Assembly: GCF_049800775.1 (NCBI RefSeq)
Contig: NZ_JBNAFR010000013.1
Span: 1 to 64,000 of the forward strand
Reading direction: 5' to 3'
Source: Dinoroseobacter sp049800775
Lineage (GTDB): Bacteria; Pseudomonadota; Alphaproteobacteria; Rhodobacterales; Rhodobacteraceae
DNA: 64,000 nt
The notes under the pieces were generated by a model that saw only the letters and a list, made by a program, of their open reading frames with translations, was not told the DNA's origin and did no database searches. Below, piece after piece: positions 53,150 to 61,637 of the stretch. Both the position numbers and the translations under genes were made by a program. Numbering within the stretch: position 1 is the stretch's first letter; the number at the start of each line of letters is the position of its first letter.

Positions 53150-54166
53150 TCAGAAACTCAGGTCGGTCACGGCCAGCCCGCGCCGAGCAAAGGCGCGCGC
53201 CAGCGGGGCAAGATCGGCGGCGTCGCGATCCGCGGCACTGCCCGCCGCCGCCCGGTCGGCAATGCCCACGAAGATCACGGCGAAGCGGAACATGGCAAAG
53301 GCCACGTGGAAGGGCCGCAGGGGCGCGGTGGTTGGCGCGGTTTCGTGATAGACGGCGACGAACGCGTCCATCCGGGGCAGGGCCTCGGCCGCCAGATCGA
53401 GCCCGAGGATCCCGCCATATTCTCCCGGGGCCGAATGCCAGGCCATGCAGGCAAAGCCCAGATCGGCCAGCGGGTGGCCGAGGGTGGACAGCTCCCAGTC
53501 CAGCACGGCGATCACCCGGGGCGCGGTCGGGTGGAGCATCATGTTCCCCATGCGGAAATCCCCATGGGCGATGGCGACGGCCCCGTCATCCTCGGGCATC
53601 GCCGCGCTCAGCCAGTCGCGCAACGCGTCGAGTTCCGGGATGGGATCGGCGGCGGAGGCGGCGTATTGCCGGGACCAGCGCGACATCTGCCGCTGGAAGT
53701 AGTCGCCGGGCCGTCCGTAATCGCCGAGGCCAACCGCGTCAGGCCGCACCGCATGGAGCCGCCCCAGCGTGCGCGCCATGTCGCGCAGCGCAGGTCCCCG
53801 ATCCGCCGGGGCCAGCTCGGGCAGGGCATAGGTCGGGCAGACCCGCCCCTCCAGCCGGGCCATCACGTAGAAGGGCGTGCCGAGCAGGACGGCGTCGGGC
53901 TCAAAGGCCAACGCCTCGGGGACCGGCACCTCGGTATCGGCCAGGGCGCGCAGCACGCGGAATTCGCGATCCACCGCATGGGCCCCTTTCAGGAGCGGCC
54001 CGGGTGGCTGTTTGCGCAGGACGAGGCGGCGGTCCCCATGGGTGACGTAGAAGGTCGGGTTGGATTGCCCGCCGCTGATCCGCGTGATCTCGGGCGGGGT
54101 GTCCGCCGGGCCGAACTGCCGGTCGCACCAGCGCCGGAGTGCTGTGGGATCAAACTCGAGGCTCAT
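53150..54166 (-). CDS. Phosphotransferase-family protein (ACAD10/11 kinase-like)
   Basis: A 338-residue aminoglycoside-phosphotransferase-fold protein. RISGGQSNPTFYV is the glycine loop, RLVLRKQPPG holds the ATP Lys, IAHGDFRMGNMML is the catalytic loop and VIAVLDWELSTLGHPLADLG the metal loop. It matches the kinase-like domain fused to acyl-CoA dehydrogenases ACAD10/11, which phosphorylates 4-hydroxyacyl-CoAs. Here it is a separate gene overlapping the dehydrogenase gene by 4 nt. Confidence 0.88.
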   Translation of the reverse strand: MSLEFDPTALRRWCDRQFGPADTPPEITRISGGQSNPTFYVTHGDRRLVLRKQPPGPLLKGAHAVDREFRVLRALADTEVPVPEALAFEPDAVLLGTPFYVMARLEGRVCPTYALPELAPADRGPALRDMARTLGRLHAVRPDAVGLGDYGRPGDYFQRQMSRWSRQYAASAADPIPELDALRDWLSAAMPEDDGAVAIAHGDFRMGNMMLHPTAPRVIAVLDWELSTLGHPLADLGFACMAWHSAPGEYGGILGLDLAAEALPRMDAFVAVYHETAPTTAPLRPFHVAFAMFRFAVIFVGIADRAAAGSAADRDAADLAPLARAFARRGLAVTDLSF

Positions 54167-55371
54167 GGGGCCGCGACCGGCCAGCGCCAGAAGTCGCGCC
54201 CCTCCTCGGTCAGAACCCGGTTCAGGACCATGCGGTGGACCTCATCCGCGCCATCCACCAGCCTGGCCTGCCGCGCATAGCGGTAGATCCATTCGAGCAC
54301 CGTGTCCTTGGAATAGCCCCGCGCGCCATTGATCTGGATCGCCGTATCAGCGGCCTCGTGGAGCAGGTTCGCCACATGGACCTTGGCCATGGAGACCTCC
54401 TTGCGGGCAAAGCTACCCTGATCGATCTCCCACGCGGCTTTCATGGTCAAAAGCCGCCCGATTTCGATATCCATGGCGAGCTTGCCGAGCATGAGCTGGA
54501 TGCTCTCGCGGTCAGCGAGGCGCACGCCGAACCCCTCGCGCTCCGCGGCATAGGCGGTGGCAATCTCGACGCAGCGTTTGGCCAGACCGAGCCAGCGCAT
54601 GCAATGGGTGAGCCGTGCGGGGCCGAGCCGGGTCTGGGTCACCTTCATCCCGCGCCCTTCGGCCATCAGCACATTGTCCTCGTGGATCTCGAGCCCTTCG
54701 AAGATCAGTTCGCAATGACCGCCATGTTCTTCGGGGCCCATGATCGGAATGCGCCGCTCGATCCGCCAGCCGGGCTGGTCCGCGTCGAACAGAAACGCCG
54801 TATGCCCCCGTTTCGGGTCGTCCGAGCTGCGCGCCAGCAGGATGAAATGCTGCGCCTCGGCAGCGCCGGTGATGTACCATTTATGGCCATAAACCACATA
54901 GGTGTCGCCGCGCTTTTCGGCCCGGGTCCGCATCATGCCCGGATCGGAGCCGCCGCCGGGATGCGGCTCGGTCATGGCAAAGGCCGAGCGCACCGCGCCG
55001 TCGATGATCGGCTGCAGCCAGCGGTCTTGCTGGGCTGGCGTGCCGAGCTTTGCCAGAACGGCCATGTTCCCATCATCGGGCGCGGCGCAGTTGAAACAGA
55101 CCGGACCGAAGATCGAGCGGTTGGCCTCTTCGTAGAAGACCGCCCGGGACACGGTGTCGAGGGCCATGCCGCCCCGGTCGCGCGGCGCTTGCGGGGCCCA
55201 GAGCCCGGCGGCCTTGGCCTTGGCACGCACGTTGTCCAACACCGGCAGGGCGATGTTCTCATGGGCGTCGAAATTGGCGCGATCGGCCTCGAGCGGCAGG
55301 ATCTCCTCCGCGACAAAGGCCGCGACCCGGGCGCGCAACGCCTCCAGCTCGCTGGGCAGCTGAAACTCCAT
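54163..55371 (-). CDS. Acyl-CoA dehydrogenase (ACAD10/11-like)
   Basis: A 402-residue flavoprotein dehydrogenase: FAMTEPHPGGGSDPGMMRTR (FAD and substrate), DTYVVYGHKWYITGAA, GPARLTHCMRWLGLAKR, and the C-terminal INGARGYSKDTVLEWIYRYA. With the adjacent kinase-like gene it forms the two halves of ACAD10/11, so 4-hydroxy fatty acid (lactone) catabolism is a reasonable role. A palindrome at 55417-55433 precedes it. Confidence 0.88.
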   Translation of the reverse strand: MEFQLPSELEALRARVAAFVAEEILPLEADRANFDAHENIALPVLDNVRAKAKAAGLWAPQAPRDRGGMALDTVSRAVFYEEANRSIFGPVCFNCAAPDDGNMAVLAKLGTPAQQDRWLQPIIDGAVRSAFAMTEPHPGGGSDPGMMRTRAEKRGDTYVVYGHKWYITGAAEAQHFILLARSSDDPKRGHTAFLFDADQPGWRIERRIPIMGPEEHGGHCELIFEGLEIHEDNVLMAEGRGMKVTQTRLGPARLTHCMRWLGLAKRCVEIATAYAAEREGFGVRLADRESIQLMLGKLAMDIEIGRLLTMKAAWEIDQGSFARKEVSMAKVHVANLLHEAADTAIQINGARGYSKDTVLEWIYRYARQARLVDGADEVHRMVLNRVLTEEGRDFWRWPVAAP

Positions 55372-55416
55372 CTCGATCCTCCCTCAGTGATCCCCGGGCC
55401 TCTGACGGGCCTGATC

Positions 55417-55433
55417 TGCGGGAAATTCCCGCA
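55417..55433. promoter_or_regulatory. Palindrome upstream of the acyl-CoA dehydrogenase operon
   Basis: A perfect 17-bp dyad, TGCGGGAA-A-TTCCCGCA, 46 bp before the dehydrogenase ATG. It is a good candidate repressor site. No regulator gene is adjacent. Confidence 0.5.
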
Positions 55434-55550
55434 CTGCGGCAGTTTACCCATGGGCGAGGGGATGCAAACCCCACCCGTGACGCTTGACCTCGCGGCACGG
55501 AGCGCGTCCCCTAGCGCGCAGGAGCTTGACCCATCCCGGAGGCGCGCCCC

Positions 55551-56474
55551 ATGCCCGTTTTATTCAAACATGACCGATCCCAGTGGTTCGCGGCCCTGAA
55601 GGCCGTGGGCGGCAAGATCGATGACTGGAACCTGGGCCTGATCTCGGCGGGGGTGGCGTTTTACGGGTTGCTGGCGATCTTTCCGGCGCTGGCGGCGGTG
55701 ATCGCGATCTGGGGGCTGGTGGCCGATCCGCTGGTGGTGGACCAGCAGATGGCGCTCTTGGCCAATATCATGCCCGGGGATGCCTATCACCTGATCGATG
55801 CACAGATCGATGCGCTGACCCATACAACCTCGGCCACGCTCGGAAAGGCGACCATCATCTCGATCCTCGCGGCGCTCTGGTCCACCCGGGCCGGGGTGAG
55901 CGCGCTGATGCGCGGGCTGAACGCGATCTATGGCACGCCGAACCGCAAGAGTTGGCGCCACTACCTGGCGGCGCTGTCGCTGACTGGTGTGCTGGTTCTG
56001 GTGGCGCTGGTCGCGCTGACGGCGGTGGTGGTCACGCCCATCGTTCTGTCCTTCTTGCCGCTCGGGCCCTGGGCCGAGCTGGCACTGCGGTTGGCGCGCT
56101 GGATCGTGGCGATCGGCGTGCTGCTGGCCGGGCTGGCCATCGTCTATCGCTACGGCCCGAACCGGAGCTGCGTGCGCATGCGGTGGCTGACGCCGGGGGC
56201 ACTGGCGGTGGTGGTGCTCTGGGCGGCGGCTTCGCTGGGCTTCAGCTTCTACCTGTCGAATTTTGGCAATTACAACGAGGTTTACGGCTCGATCGGCGCG
56301 GTGATCGCGTTGCTGATGTGGCTCTATATCAGCTCGTTCCTCCTGCTTCTCGGAGGCGGGCTGAATGTCGAGCTGGAGCAGCGCGCCGGGATCGGGCCGC
56401 AGGTTCAGGCCCCGCCTGGCGCGCCCGCCGCGGGTCTAATCAAAGACGATGACGTTACGGCGGGCCTGTCCTGA
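55551..56474 (+). CDS. YihY/BrkB-family membrane protein
   Basis: A 307-residue protein of six predicted membrane helices. Conserved blocks are LGLISAGVAFYGLLAIFPAL, TRAGVSALMRGLNAIYG, YRYGPNRSC, TPGALAVVVLW and YGSIGAVIALLMWLYISSFL. Function of the family is unsettled (formerly misnamed RNase BN). Its 3' end overlaps the convergent alcohol dehydrogenase gene by 39 nt. Confidence 0.88.
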   Translation: MPVLFKHDRSQWFAALKAVGGKIDDWNLGLISAGVAFYGLLAIFPALAAVIAIWGLVADPLVVDQQMALLANIMPGDAYHLIDAQIDALTHTTSATLGKATIISILAALWSTRAGVSALMRGLNAIYGTPNRKSWRHYLAALSLTGVLVLVALVALTAVVVTPIVLSFLPLGPWAELALRLARWIVAIGVLLAGLAIVYRYGPNRSCVRMRWLTPGALAVVVLWAAASLGFSFYLSNFGNYNEVYGSIGAVIALLMWLYISSFLLLLGGGLNVELEQRAGIGPQVQAPPGAPAAGLIKDDDVTAGLS

Positions 56475-57521
56475 GTTTGTGTCCGCGATTGCGGCGTTGA
56501 TCTGGTCCAGCGACCAGCGTCCCGAGATCAGCGGCTCCAGCATCAAGCGCCCCTGACGCCAGAGATCGACCATCCAGGGGATGTCCCGCGCCAGCACCGT
56601 GTCGCCCATCATCGAGCCGCGCAGATCCTGTCCGCACATGGCAAGGATCACCGGTTCATAGCGCGCAGTCTCGCCGGAATGGGGCATACCGACCATGACC
56701 ATCCGTCCACCGCGTGCAAGGTACCGTGGGGCGGTGTCATAGACCGCCGTCGCGCCCACGGTCACAAAGACCGCATCCGCCCCGCGCCCGGTCACCGCGC
56801 GGGCCAGCGCCCAGGGTTTCTCGGCGCTGGCGAGGATGACATCCGTCGCGCCAAAATCGCGGGCCTCGTCGAGCTTGCGCGGCAGCAGGTCCACCGCGAT
56901 GATCCGCGCTGCGCCCGCCAATCGCGCGCCCTGGATCACGTTGAGCCCGACCCCGCCCGCACCGATCACCACGACGGTCTCGCCCACGCGGACCTGTCCG
57001 CTCTGAACCACTGCGCCGACCCCCGTGGTCACGCTGCAGGCCAGCAGGCAGGCGGCCTCGAGAGGTATATCCGCAGGCAGCGGGGCGAGCTGGGCCGGGG
57101 TGACCAGCACCGCTTCGGCAAAGGCCCCGCAGGCAAGGCCCTGGGCCACGGCCTGTCCATCGGGCAGGTGCAGGGGCGCGGGCAGATTGGGCGGCGTCTC
57201 GCAGGTCGCGGGGTGCGCCGCACTGCAGGAGGGGCAGGTGCCGCAGCTCCGCAGGAGCGTGACCAGCACCGGGTCGCCGATGCTGTAGCCGTTCACGCCC
57301 GGGCCGAGGGCCGAGACATGGCCCGCCGCCTCATGGCCATAGATCGCGGGCAGGGCACCGCCCCAAGCGCCTTCGGCGTAAGAGATGTCCGAGTGGCAGA
57401 GCGCCACGGCACCCAGGGTGACCTCGACCTCGCCGGGACCGGGCGCGCGCAGATGGACGGTTTCTACCGAAAGGGGCGCGCCGAAGGCATGGCAGACAGC
57501 GGCGCGGATCGGGCGGCTCAT
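56436..57521 (-). CDS. Zinc-dependent alcohol dehydrogenase
   Basis: A 361-residue medium-chain dehydrogenase. Catalytic zinc motif LCHSDISYAEG with YGHEAAGHVSALGPGV; structural zinc cysteines in SCGTCPSCSAAHPATC; NAD motif VIGAGGVGLNVIQG. Close to the class III-like alcohol dehydrogenases. It starts 7 nt after the efflux pump gene, so the two are probably co-transcribed. Substrate unknown. Confidence 0.88.
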   Translation of the reverse strand: MSRPIRAAVCHAFGAPLSVETVHLRAPGPGEVEVTLGAVALCHSDISYAEGAWGGALPAIYGHEAAGHVSALGPGVNGYSIGDPVLVTLLRSCGTCPSCSAAHPATCETPPNLPAPLHLPDGQAVAQGLACGAFAEAVLVTPAQLAPLPADIPLEAACLLACSVTTGVGAVVQSGQVRVGETVVVIGAGGVGLNVIQGARLAGAARIIAVDLLPRKLDEARDFGATDVILASAEKPWALARAVTGRGADAVFVTVGATAVYDTAPRYLARGGRMVMVGMPHSGETARYEPVILAMCGQDLRGSMMGDTVLARDIPWMVDLWRQGRLMLEPLISGRWSLDQINAAIADTNSGQARRNVIVFD

Positions 57522-57528
57522 GGCGGGC

Positions 57529-58740
57529 TCAGACCGCGGCGCTCAGGGCGCGGCGGGGCAGGAAAATTCCGAGGCAGAGCGCCATGATCGCCATGGACAG
57601 GAAGAACGGCGCGCCGGGCTGATTGATCCCGATCTCGGCATCTGTTGCGAGAAAGAAGATCTGGGTCATGACCAGCGGGGACAGGATCGCCGCCACGGAT
57701 CGGAAGGAGGAGACGAGGCCCTGAAGCTCGCCTTGCTGGTCCGCGCCGGCGGTCTGGGACATCTTGCCCTGCAGGGCCGGGGTGACCACCGCGCCAAGGG
57801 CTGTGAGCGGGGTCAGCAGCAGCGCCAGCGCACCGGAAGTGACCAGCCCGAGGGCCGCGAAGGCACAGAAATTAAACACGAATCCGTAGAGGATCACCCG
57901 CGTTTCCCCGAACTTGGGCAGGATGATCCGGATCAGCCCGCCCTGCACGATGGCGATGGCCACGCCAAAGAGCCCGAGGGAGAGGCCGACCATGCCCGGC
58001 TCCCATCCGAACCGCGCGCGGGTGAAATAGGCCCAGATCGCCGGATAGATGAAAAACGCGAATTCATAGAGGAAGAAGAGCGCCAGATATCCCTTTAATC
58101 CCGGGAGCTTACCGAGATGTTTGAAGGCGCCCAGCGGGTTGGCGCGGCGCCATTCGAAGGGGCGGCGGATGGCGTCGGTGACGGTTTCGGGCAGCACGAA
58201 ATACCCGAGGATCAGGTTGAAACTGGCCAGCGCGGCGGCGGCATAGAAGGGGGCGCGGGTCCCGAACTCCCCCAGCGCGCCGCCGATCAGTGGGCCGACC
58301 ACGAAGCCGATCCCGAAAGCCGCACCAACAAGGCCGAAATTCTTGGACTTGTCCTCAGACTTGGAGATGTCGGCGATGAAGGCGGTCGCCGTGGATTGGG
58401 TGGCCGCCGCGACCCCGCCCACTATCCGCGCCACCAAGAGGAGCCAGATCGACCCGGCAAAGGCCATGACCATGTAGTCGGCGGCCATAACTGCCAAGGA
58501 AACCAAAAGGATAGGGCGGCGGCCATAGCGGTCCGAGAGGCTGCCGATGGTCGGCCCACAGAGGAATTGCATCACCGCAAAAGAGGTCGAAAGCACCCCG
58601 CCCCAGATCGCGGCTTGTCCCAACGTGCCGCCGCTCAACTCGCCGATCAGGTCCGGCAGGATGGGCAGGATGAGACCGATGCCCATGGCGTCGATCACCA
58701 GCGTGATGAGGATGAACACGAAAGGCAGACGAGAGGACAT
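57529..58740 (-). CDS. TetA-like MFS drug transporter
   Basis: A 403-residue, 12-helix major facilitator. The N-terminus ILITLVIDAMGIGLILPILP and motif A GSLSDRYGRRPILLV, then RIVGGVAAATQSTATAFIAD, identify the TCR/Tet family of proton antiporters. This does not prove tetracycline export; many chromosomal members have other substrates. A 26-bp palindrome 41 bp upstream suggests repressor control. Confidence 0.87.
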   Translation of the reverse strand: MSSRLPFVFILITLVIDAMGIGLILPILPDLIGELSGGTLGQAAIWGGVLSTSFAVMQFLCGPTIGSLSDRYGRRPILLVSLAVMAADYMVMAFAGSIWLLLVARIVGGVAAATQSTATAFIADISKSEDKSKNFGLVGAAFGIGFVVGPLIGGALGEFGTRAPFYAAAALASFNLILGYFVLPETVTDAIRRPFEWRRANPLGAFKHLGKLPGLKGYLALFFLYEFAFFIYPAIWAYFTRARFGWEPGMVGLSLGLFGVAIAIVQGGLIRIILPKFGETRVILYGFVFNFCAFAALGLVTSGALALLLTPLTALGAVVTPALQGKMSQTAGADQQGELQGLVSSFRSVAAILSPLVMTQIFFLATDAEIGINQPGAPFFLSMAIMALCLGIFLPRRALSAAV

Positions 58741-58781
58741 GGAGGCTCCGGGGGCAATGGGGCCAAGCCTATCCTAGCGCG

Positions 58782-58807
58782 AAACTGTAAGCAATAGTTT
58801 ACAGTTT
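58782..58807. promoter_or_regulatory. Operator palindrome before the TetA-like gene
   Basis: A perfect inverted repeat with 9-bp arms, AAACTGTAA-N8-TTACAGTTT, 41 bp before the MFS start codon. It is typical of TetR-family operators, yet no TetR gene is adjacent. Confidence 0.6.
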
Positions 58808-58890
58808 TGCTCCAAGTGTAAGCTCAAGATGACAGGTGCGCGCCCGCCCGGATCTCTCAATTCAACGCCCCAAGACCCCGCCCGACAGCC

Positions 58891-58945
58891 GTCGGCATCT
58901 TGTCGGCCTTGCGTCGGACACCTGTCGGGCAAGTGTCGGGCACCT
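58891..58945. repeat. Five direct 11-bp repeats with a GTCGG core
   Basis: GTCGG occurs at 58891, 58902, 58913, 58924 and 58935, each exactly 11 bp apart, with semi-conserved 6-bp tails (CATCTT, CCTTGC, ACACCT, GCAAGT, GCACCT). A further off-phase GTCGGGCAAG is at 58953, and an inverted CCGAC at 58882. One helical turn per repeat puts all cores on one DNA face. It lies in the 343-bp gap before a low-GC orphan gene. Confidence 0.7.
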
Positions 58946-59083
58946 GCGCGCGGTCGGGCAAGACCCGGTTAAACTTTCAAGCGGGGCGCAGGTTCGGAAC
59001 GCGCTCAGATTGACCAGATTTGACCGACCATTATGCTCCGTTTCACAGGATGATGGTATTCGGATGCGAGAGAGATAGGCGCT

Positions 59084-59629
59084 TTGAGATCAATTTTTGA
59101 CCGCTTCTTTAGGAAGCTAAGAGAACACAGAAATGACCTTAAGGAAGCAGATGGGATAACGGCTTTCAAATCCAATGATGAGGACGTGATAGCGACCGGT
59201 TTCCCTCTAGTACCGGACGGCTATCACCTCCAGCACGTTGGCAAAACTGTGCAAGGCAATGGGTATTGGATTGATGTTCAACGCGCTTCTGAAGGTGAGG
59301 GCACACGCGATTTCGTTGCTGCCTATGTATTTGATGAGAAGGGAAATCTAATTCATTCTGAAGTGGTCGACCGAGGACTTCGCAACGATAGCCCGGCGAA
59401 GGATCTCGGAGAAACCATAAGGAAACTGAAGAAAAAAATCGATGCCAAGAATGTCACGGAAATTCTAGTGAAGCCGTTTTCTGTCCCTTTCCACGGGTAT
59501 ATTTTTGGACTTGTTGTTCGTGAAGCTGAGGATGGCGAAGCGGTATCTGAGGACACGATTATTGACGCCATGCCAGGGCACACACTGATGTTCTACGGGC
59601 CTTGGAGCCTGTGCAACTACGACAGTTGA
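59084..59629 (+). CDS. Hypothetical protein of low-GC origin
   Basis: A 181-residue protein I do not recognise. It starts with TTG at 59084 (GAGAGAGATAGG upstream) and reads LRSIFDRFFRKLREHRND. Later it has a charged lysine-rich helix (LGETIRKLKKKIDAKNVTEI) and a beta-rich C-terminal half (VPFHGYIFGLVVRE). No signal or membrane segment. GC content and codon use are clearly lower than in neighbours, pointing to recent acquisition. No paralogue is in the window. Confidence 0.6.
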   Translation: MRSIFDRFFRKLREHRNDLKEADGITAFKSNDEDVIATGFPLVPDGYHLQHVGKTVQGNGYWIDVQRASEGEGTRDFVAAYVFDEKGNLIHSEVVDRGLRNDSPAKDLGETIRKLKKKIDAKNVTEILVKPFSVPFHGYIFGLVVREAEDGEAVSEDTIIDAMPGHTLMFYGPWSLCNYDS

Positions 59630-59945
59630 GCGCGTTCAAGCCTGCTGCCTCGGCACTTGATCTGAAAGTTAGAAGGGTCCCGCGGTTCTCCATTTGCTGC
59701 TGACGCATCTCGTACCCGTTGCGGTCTGGCTTGCAGGAGATGCGTCCGCAGGGGCCTCGGGGTTTCGCCTTTGAATGCGCCAAGGTCCGGCGGCGCTCAA
59801 GAGAGCCGAAGGCGTGTTTTGGCAAGGTATGCGTCGCGTCCGCATGTTCGCGAGGCCGCGGGGTCAAGGGGGCGTCCGGCGGTCGGGTGTGGGACGGCGC
59901 CCGAGCTAGGTCGGGGTGTCGTCCGGTGCTGGGGCGCGCGTCGGG
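59630..59945. other. Intergenic region without a gene
   Basis: A 10-bp inverted repeat (GACGCATCTC at 59702-59711, GAGATGCGTC at 59737-59746, 25-nt loop) is the only structure seen. No coding frame is convincing. Confidence 0.5.
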
Positions 59946-60752
59946 TTATGCTTCGGGGGGCAGGTGGCCGGTTTCATGCATGAATGTGGTGAGGGCCTCG
60001 GCATAGCCCTCGGGTTGTTCCACATGGGGCAGGTGGCCTGCGCGGCGCAGGAGGACGAATTTCGAGCCCGGGATCAGGTTTACCGTCTCGCGTACCAGAT
60101 CGGGGGGCGTGGAGCTGTCCTCGGCGCCCGCGATCCCGAGGGTTGGCAGGCGCAGCCCGCTGGTGGGCGTGTAGAAATCGGTTCCGGCGATCGCCGCGCT
60201 GCAGCCGATATAGCCCTCATCCGGGGTGCTCGTGACCATGTCGCGCCAATAGGGCAGACGCGGATCGGTGAGGAAGGCGCGGGAGAACCAGCGCTCGAGA
60301 ATGGCATCGGTCAGGGCCTCGACCCCGCCGGCGCGCACGCCGGCAATGCGGTCCTCCCAGAGCTTCGGGGATCCAATCTTGGCGGCGGTGTTCGACAGGA
60401 CCATGGCGCGAACCTGATCGAGACGTTTCACCGCGAGGCCCTGGGCGATCATCCCGCCGATGGAGAGACCGACAAAGAGGGCGTTGCGGACCTCCAGATG
60501 GTCGAGCAGCGCCTCGATATCCGAGACCAGCGCGCCCATGGAATAGGGCGCGGCGGGCACGTCCGAGGCCCCGTGGCCGCGCATGTCATAGCGGATGATC
60601 CGCAGGCCTTCGGGCAGGAGCGGCAGGATCGGCTCCCACAGGCGCAGATCGGTGCCCAGCGAGTTGGAGAAGACGACGATCGGGCCGTCGCGCGGACCCT
60701 CGTCCAAGTAATGCAGTGCGACCCCGTCGCGGGTGAATGTCGCCATGTCCAT
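59946..60752 (-). CDS. pcaD: 3-oxoadipate enol-lactonase
   Basis: A 268-residue alpha/beta hydrolase of the PcaD type. Nucleophile elbow FVGLSIGGMIAQGLAVKRL (Ser), the oxyanion region VVFSNSLGTDLRLWEP, RYDMRGHGASD, and the catalytic His in RRAGHLPHVEQP. The SNSLGTDLRLWEP and GLAVKRLDQVRAMVLSNTAA blocks are typical of enol-lactonases in the beta-ketoadipate pathway. No other pca genes are in the window. Confidence 0.82.
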   Translation of the reverse strand: MDMATFTRDGVALHYLDEGPRDGPIVVFSNSLGTDLRLWEPILPLLPEGLRIIRYDMRGHGASDVPAAPYSMGALVSDIEALLDHLEVRNALFVGLSIGGMIAQGLAVKRLDQVRAMVLSNTAAKIGSPKLWEDRIAGVRAGGVEALTDAILERWFSRAFLTDPRLPYWRDMVTSTPDEGYIGCSAAIAGTDFYTPTSGLRLPTLGIAGAEDSSTPPDLVRETVNLIPGSKFVLLRRAGHLPHVEQPEGYAEALTTFMHETGHLPPEA

Positions 60753-60823
60753 GCCCTCCGCTTGTCTGGCGACAGGGTGCGCGCAATCGCGGGGCGGTGC
60801 AATCGGTTAAGCGCCGGGGAGGC

Positions 60824-61612
60824 TCAGAGGTTCTCGACCTGGGGCATGCCGAGGACGTGGTAGCCGCCATCGACGCGCACGATCTCGCCCGTGGTGCAGG
60901 CCCCGGCCGGGGAGGCGAGCCAGACGGCGGTGCCGCCCACGGCCTCGAGCGTCGCATTGGCGCGCAGGGGCGCGTTCTGCTCGGTCTGGCGATAGGTCTT
61001 GCGCGCGCCGCCGATGGCGGCCCCGGCGAGGGTCTTCATCGGGCCGGGGGAGAGGGCGTTCACGCGGATCCCGTCCGGGCCGAGGTCGTTGGCGAGGTAG
61101 CGCACGGCGCTTTCCAGCGCGGCCTTGGCCACGCCCATGACGTTGTAGAACGGGGTGACGCGGTTCGAGCCCTGAAAGGTCACGGTCAGGATCGTGCCGC
61201 CCTCGGTCATCATCGGATGCGCCCGGCGGGTCACCTCGATCAGCGAGTAGCAGGAGATGTCGAGCGAGGTTTTGAAGTTCTCGCGGCTGGTGTTCAGGAA
61301 GCGGCCTGTCAGCTCGGTCTTGTCGGAAAACGCGATGGCGTGGACGAGGAAGTCGAGCTTGCCCCACTTCTCGCCCAGGGTCTCGAAGGCGCGGTCCAGC
61401 GAGGCGTCGTCGGTGACATCCACATCCACGAGGATGTCCGAGCCCACGGAGGCCGCGAGCGGGGCGACCCGCTTGCCGAAGCCCTCGCCCTGATAGGTAA
61501 AGGCCAGCTCGGCCCCGGCCTCGGCCATGGCCTTGGCGATCCCCCAGGCGATGGAACGTTCATTCGCCACGCCCATGATCAGGCCGCGCTTGCCCTGCAA
61601 CACACCGGTCAT
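60824..61612 (-). CDS. fabI: Enoyl-[acyl-carrier-protein] reductase FabI
   Basis: A 262-residue NADH enoyl-ACP reductase. Cofactor block LIMGVANERSIAWGIAKAM, with the Y-x6-K catalytic pair in FYNVMGVAKAALESAVRYLA, and the SPGPMKTLA loop. It completes each elongation cycle of fatty acid synthesis. It is the third gene of fabA-fabB-fabI, 25 nt after fabB. Confidence 0.95.
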   Translation of the reverse strand: MTGVLQGKRGLIMGVANERSIAWGIAKAMAEAGAELAFTYQGEGFGKRVAPLAASVGSDILVDVDVTDDASLDRAFETLGEKWGKLDFLVHAIAFSDKTELTGRFLNTSRENFKTSLDISCYSLIEVTRRAHPMMTEGGTILTVTFQGSNRVTPFYNVMGVAKAALESAVRYLANDLGPDGIRVNALSPGPMKTLAGAAIGGARKTYRQTEQNAPLRANATLEAVGGTAVWLASPAGACTTGEIVRVDGGYHVLGMPQVENL

Positions 61613-61637
61613 CTGGTTTCCCCTCTGGGCCTTGGTT

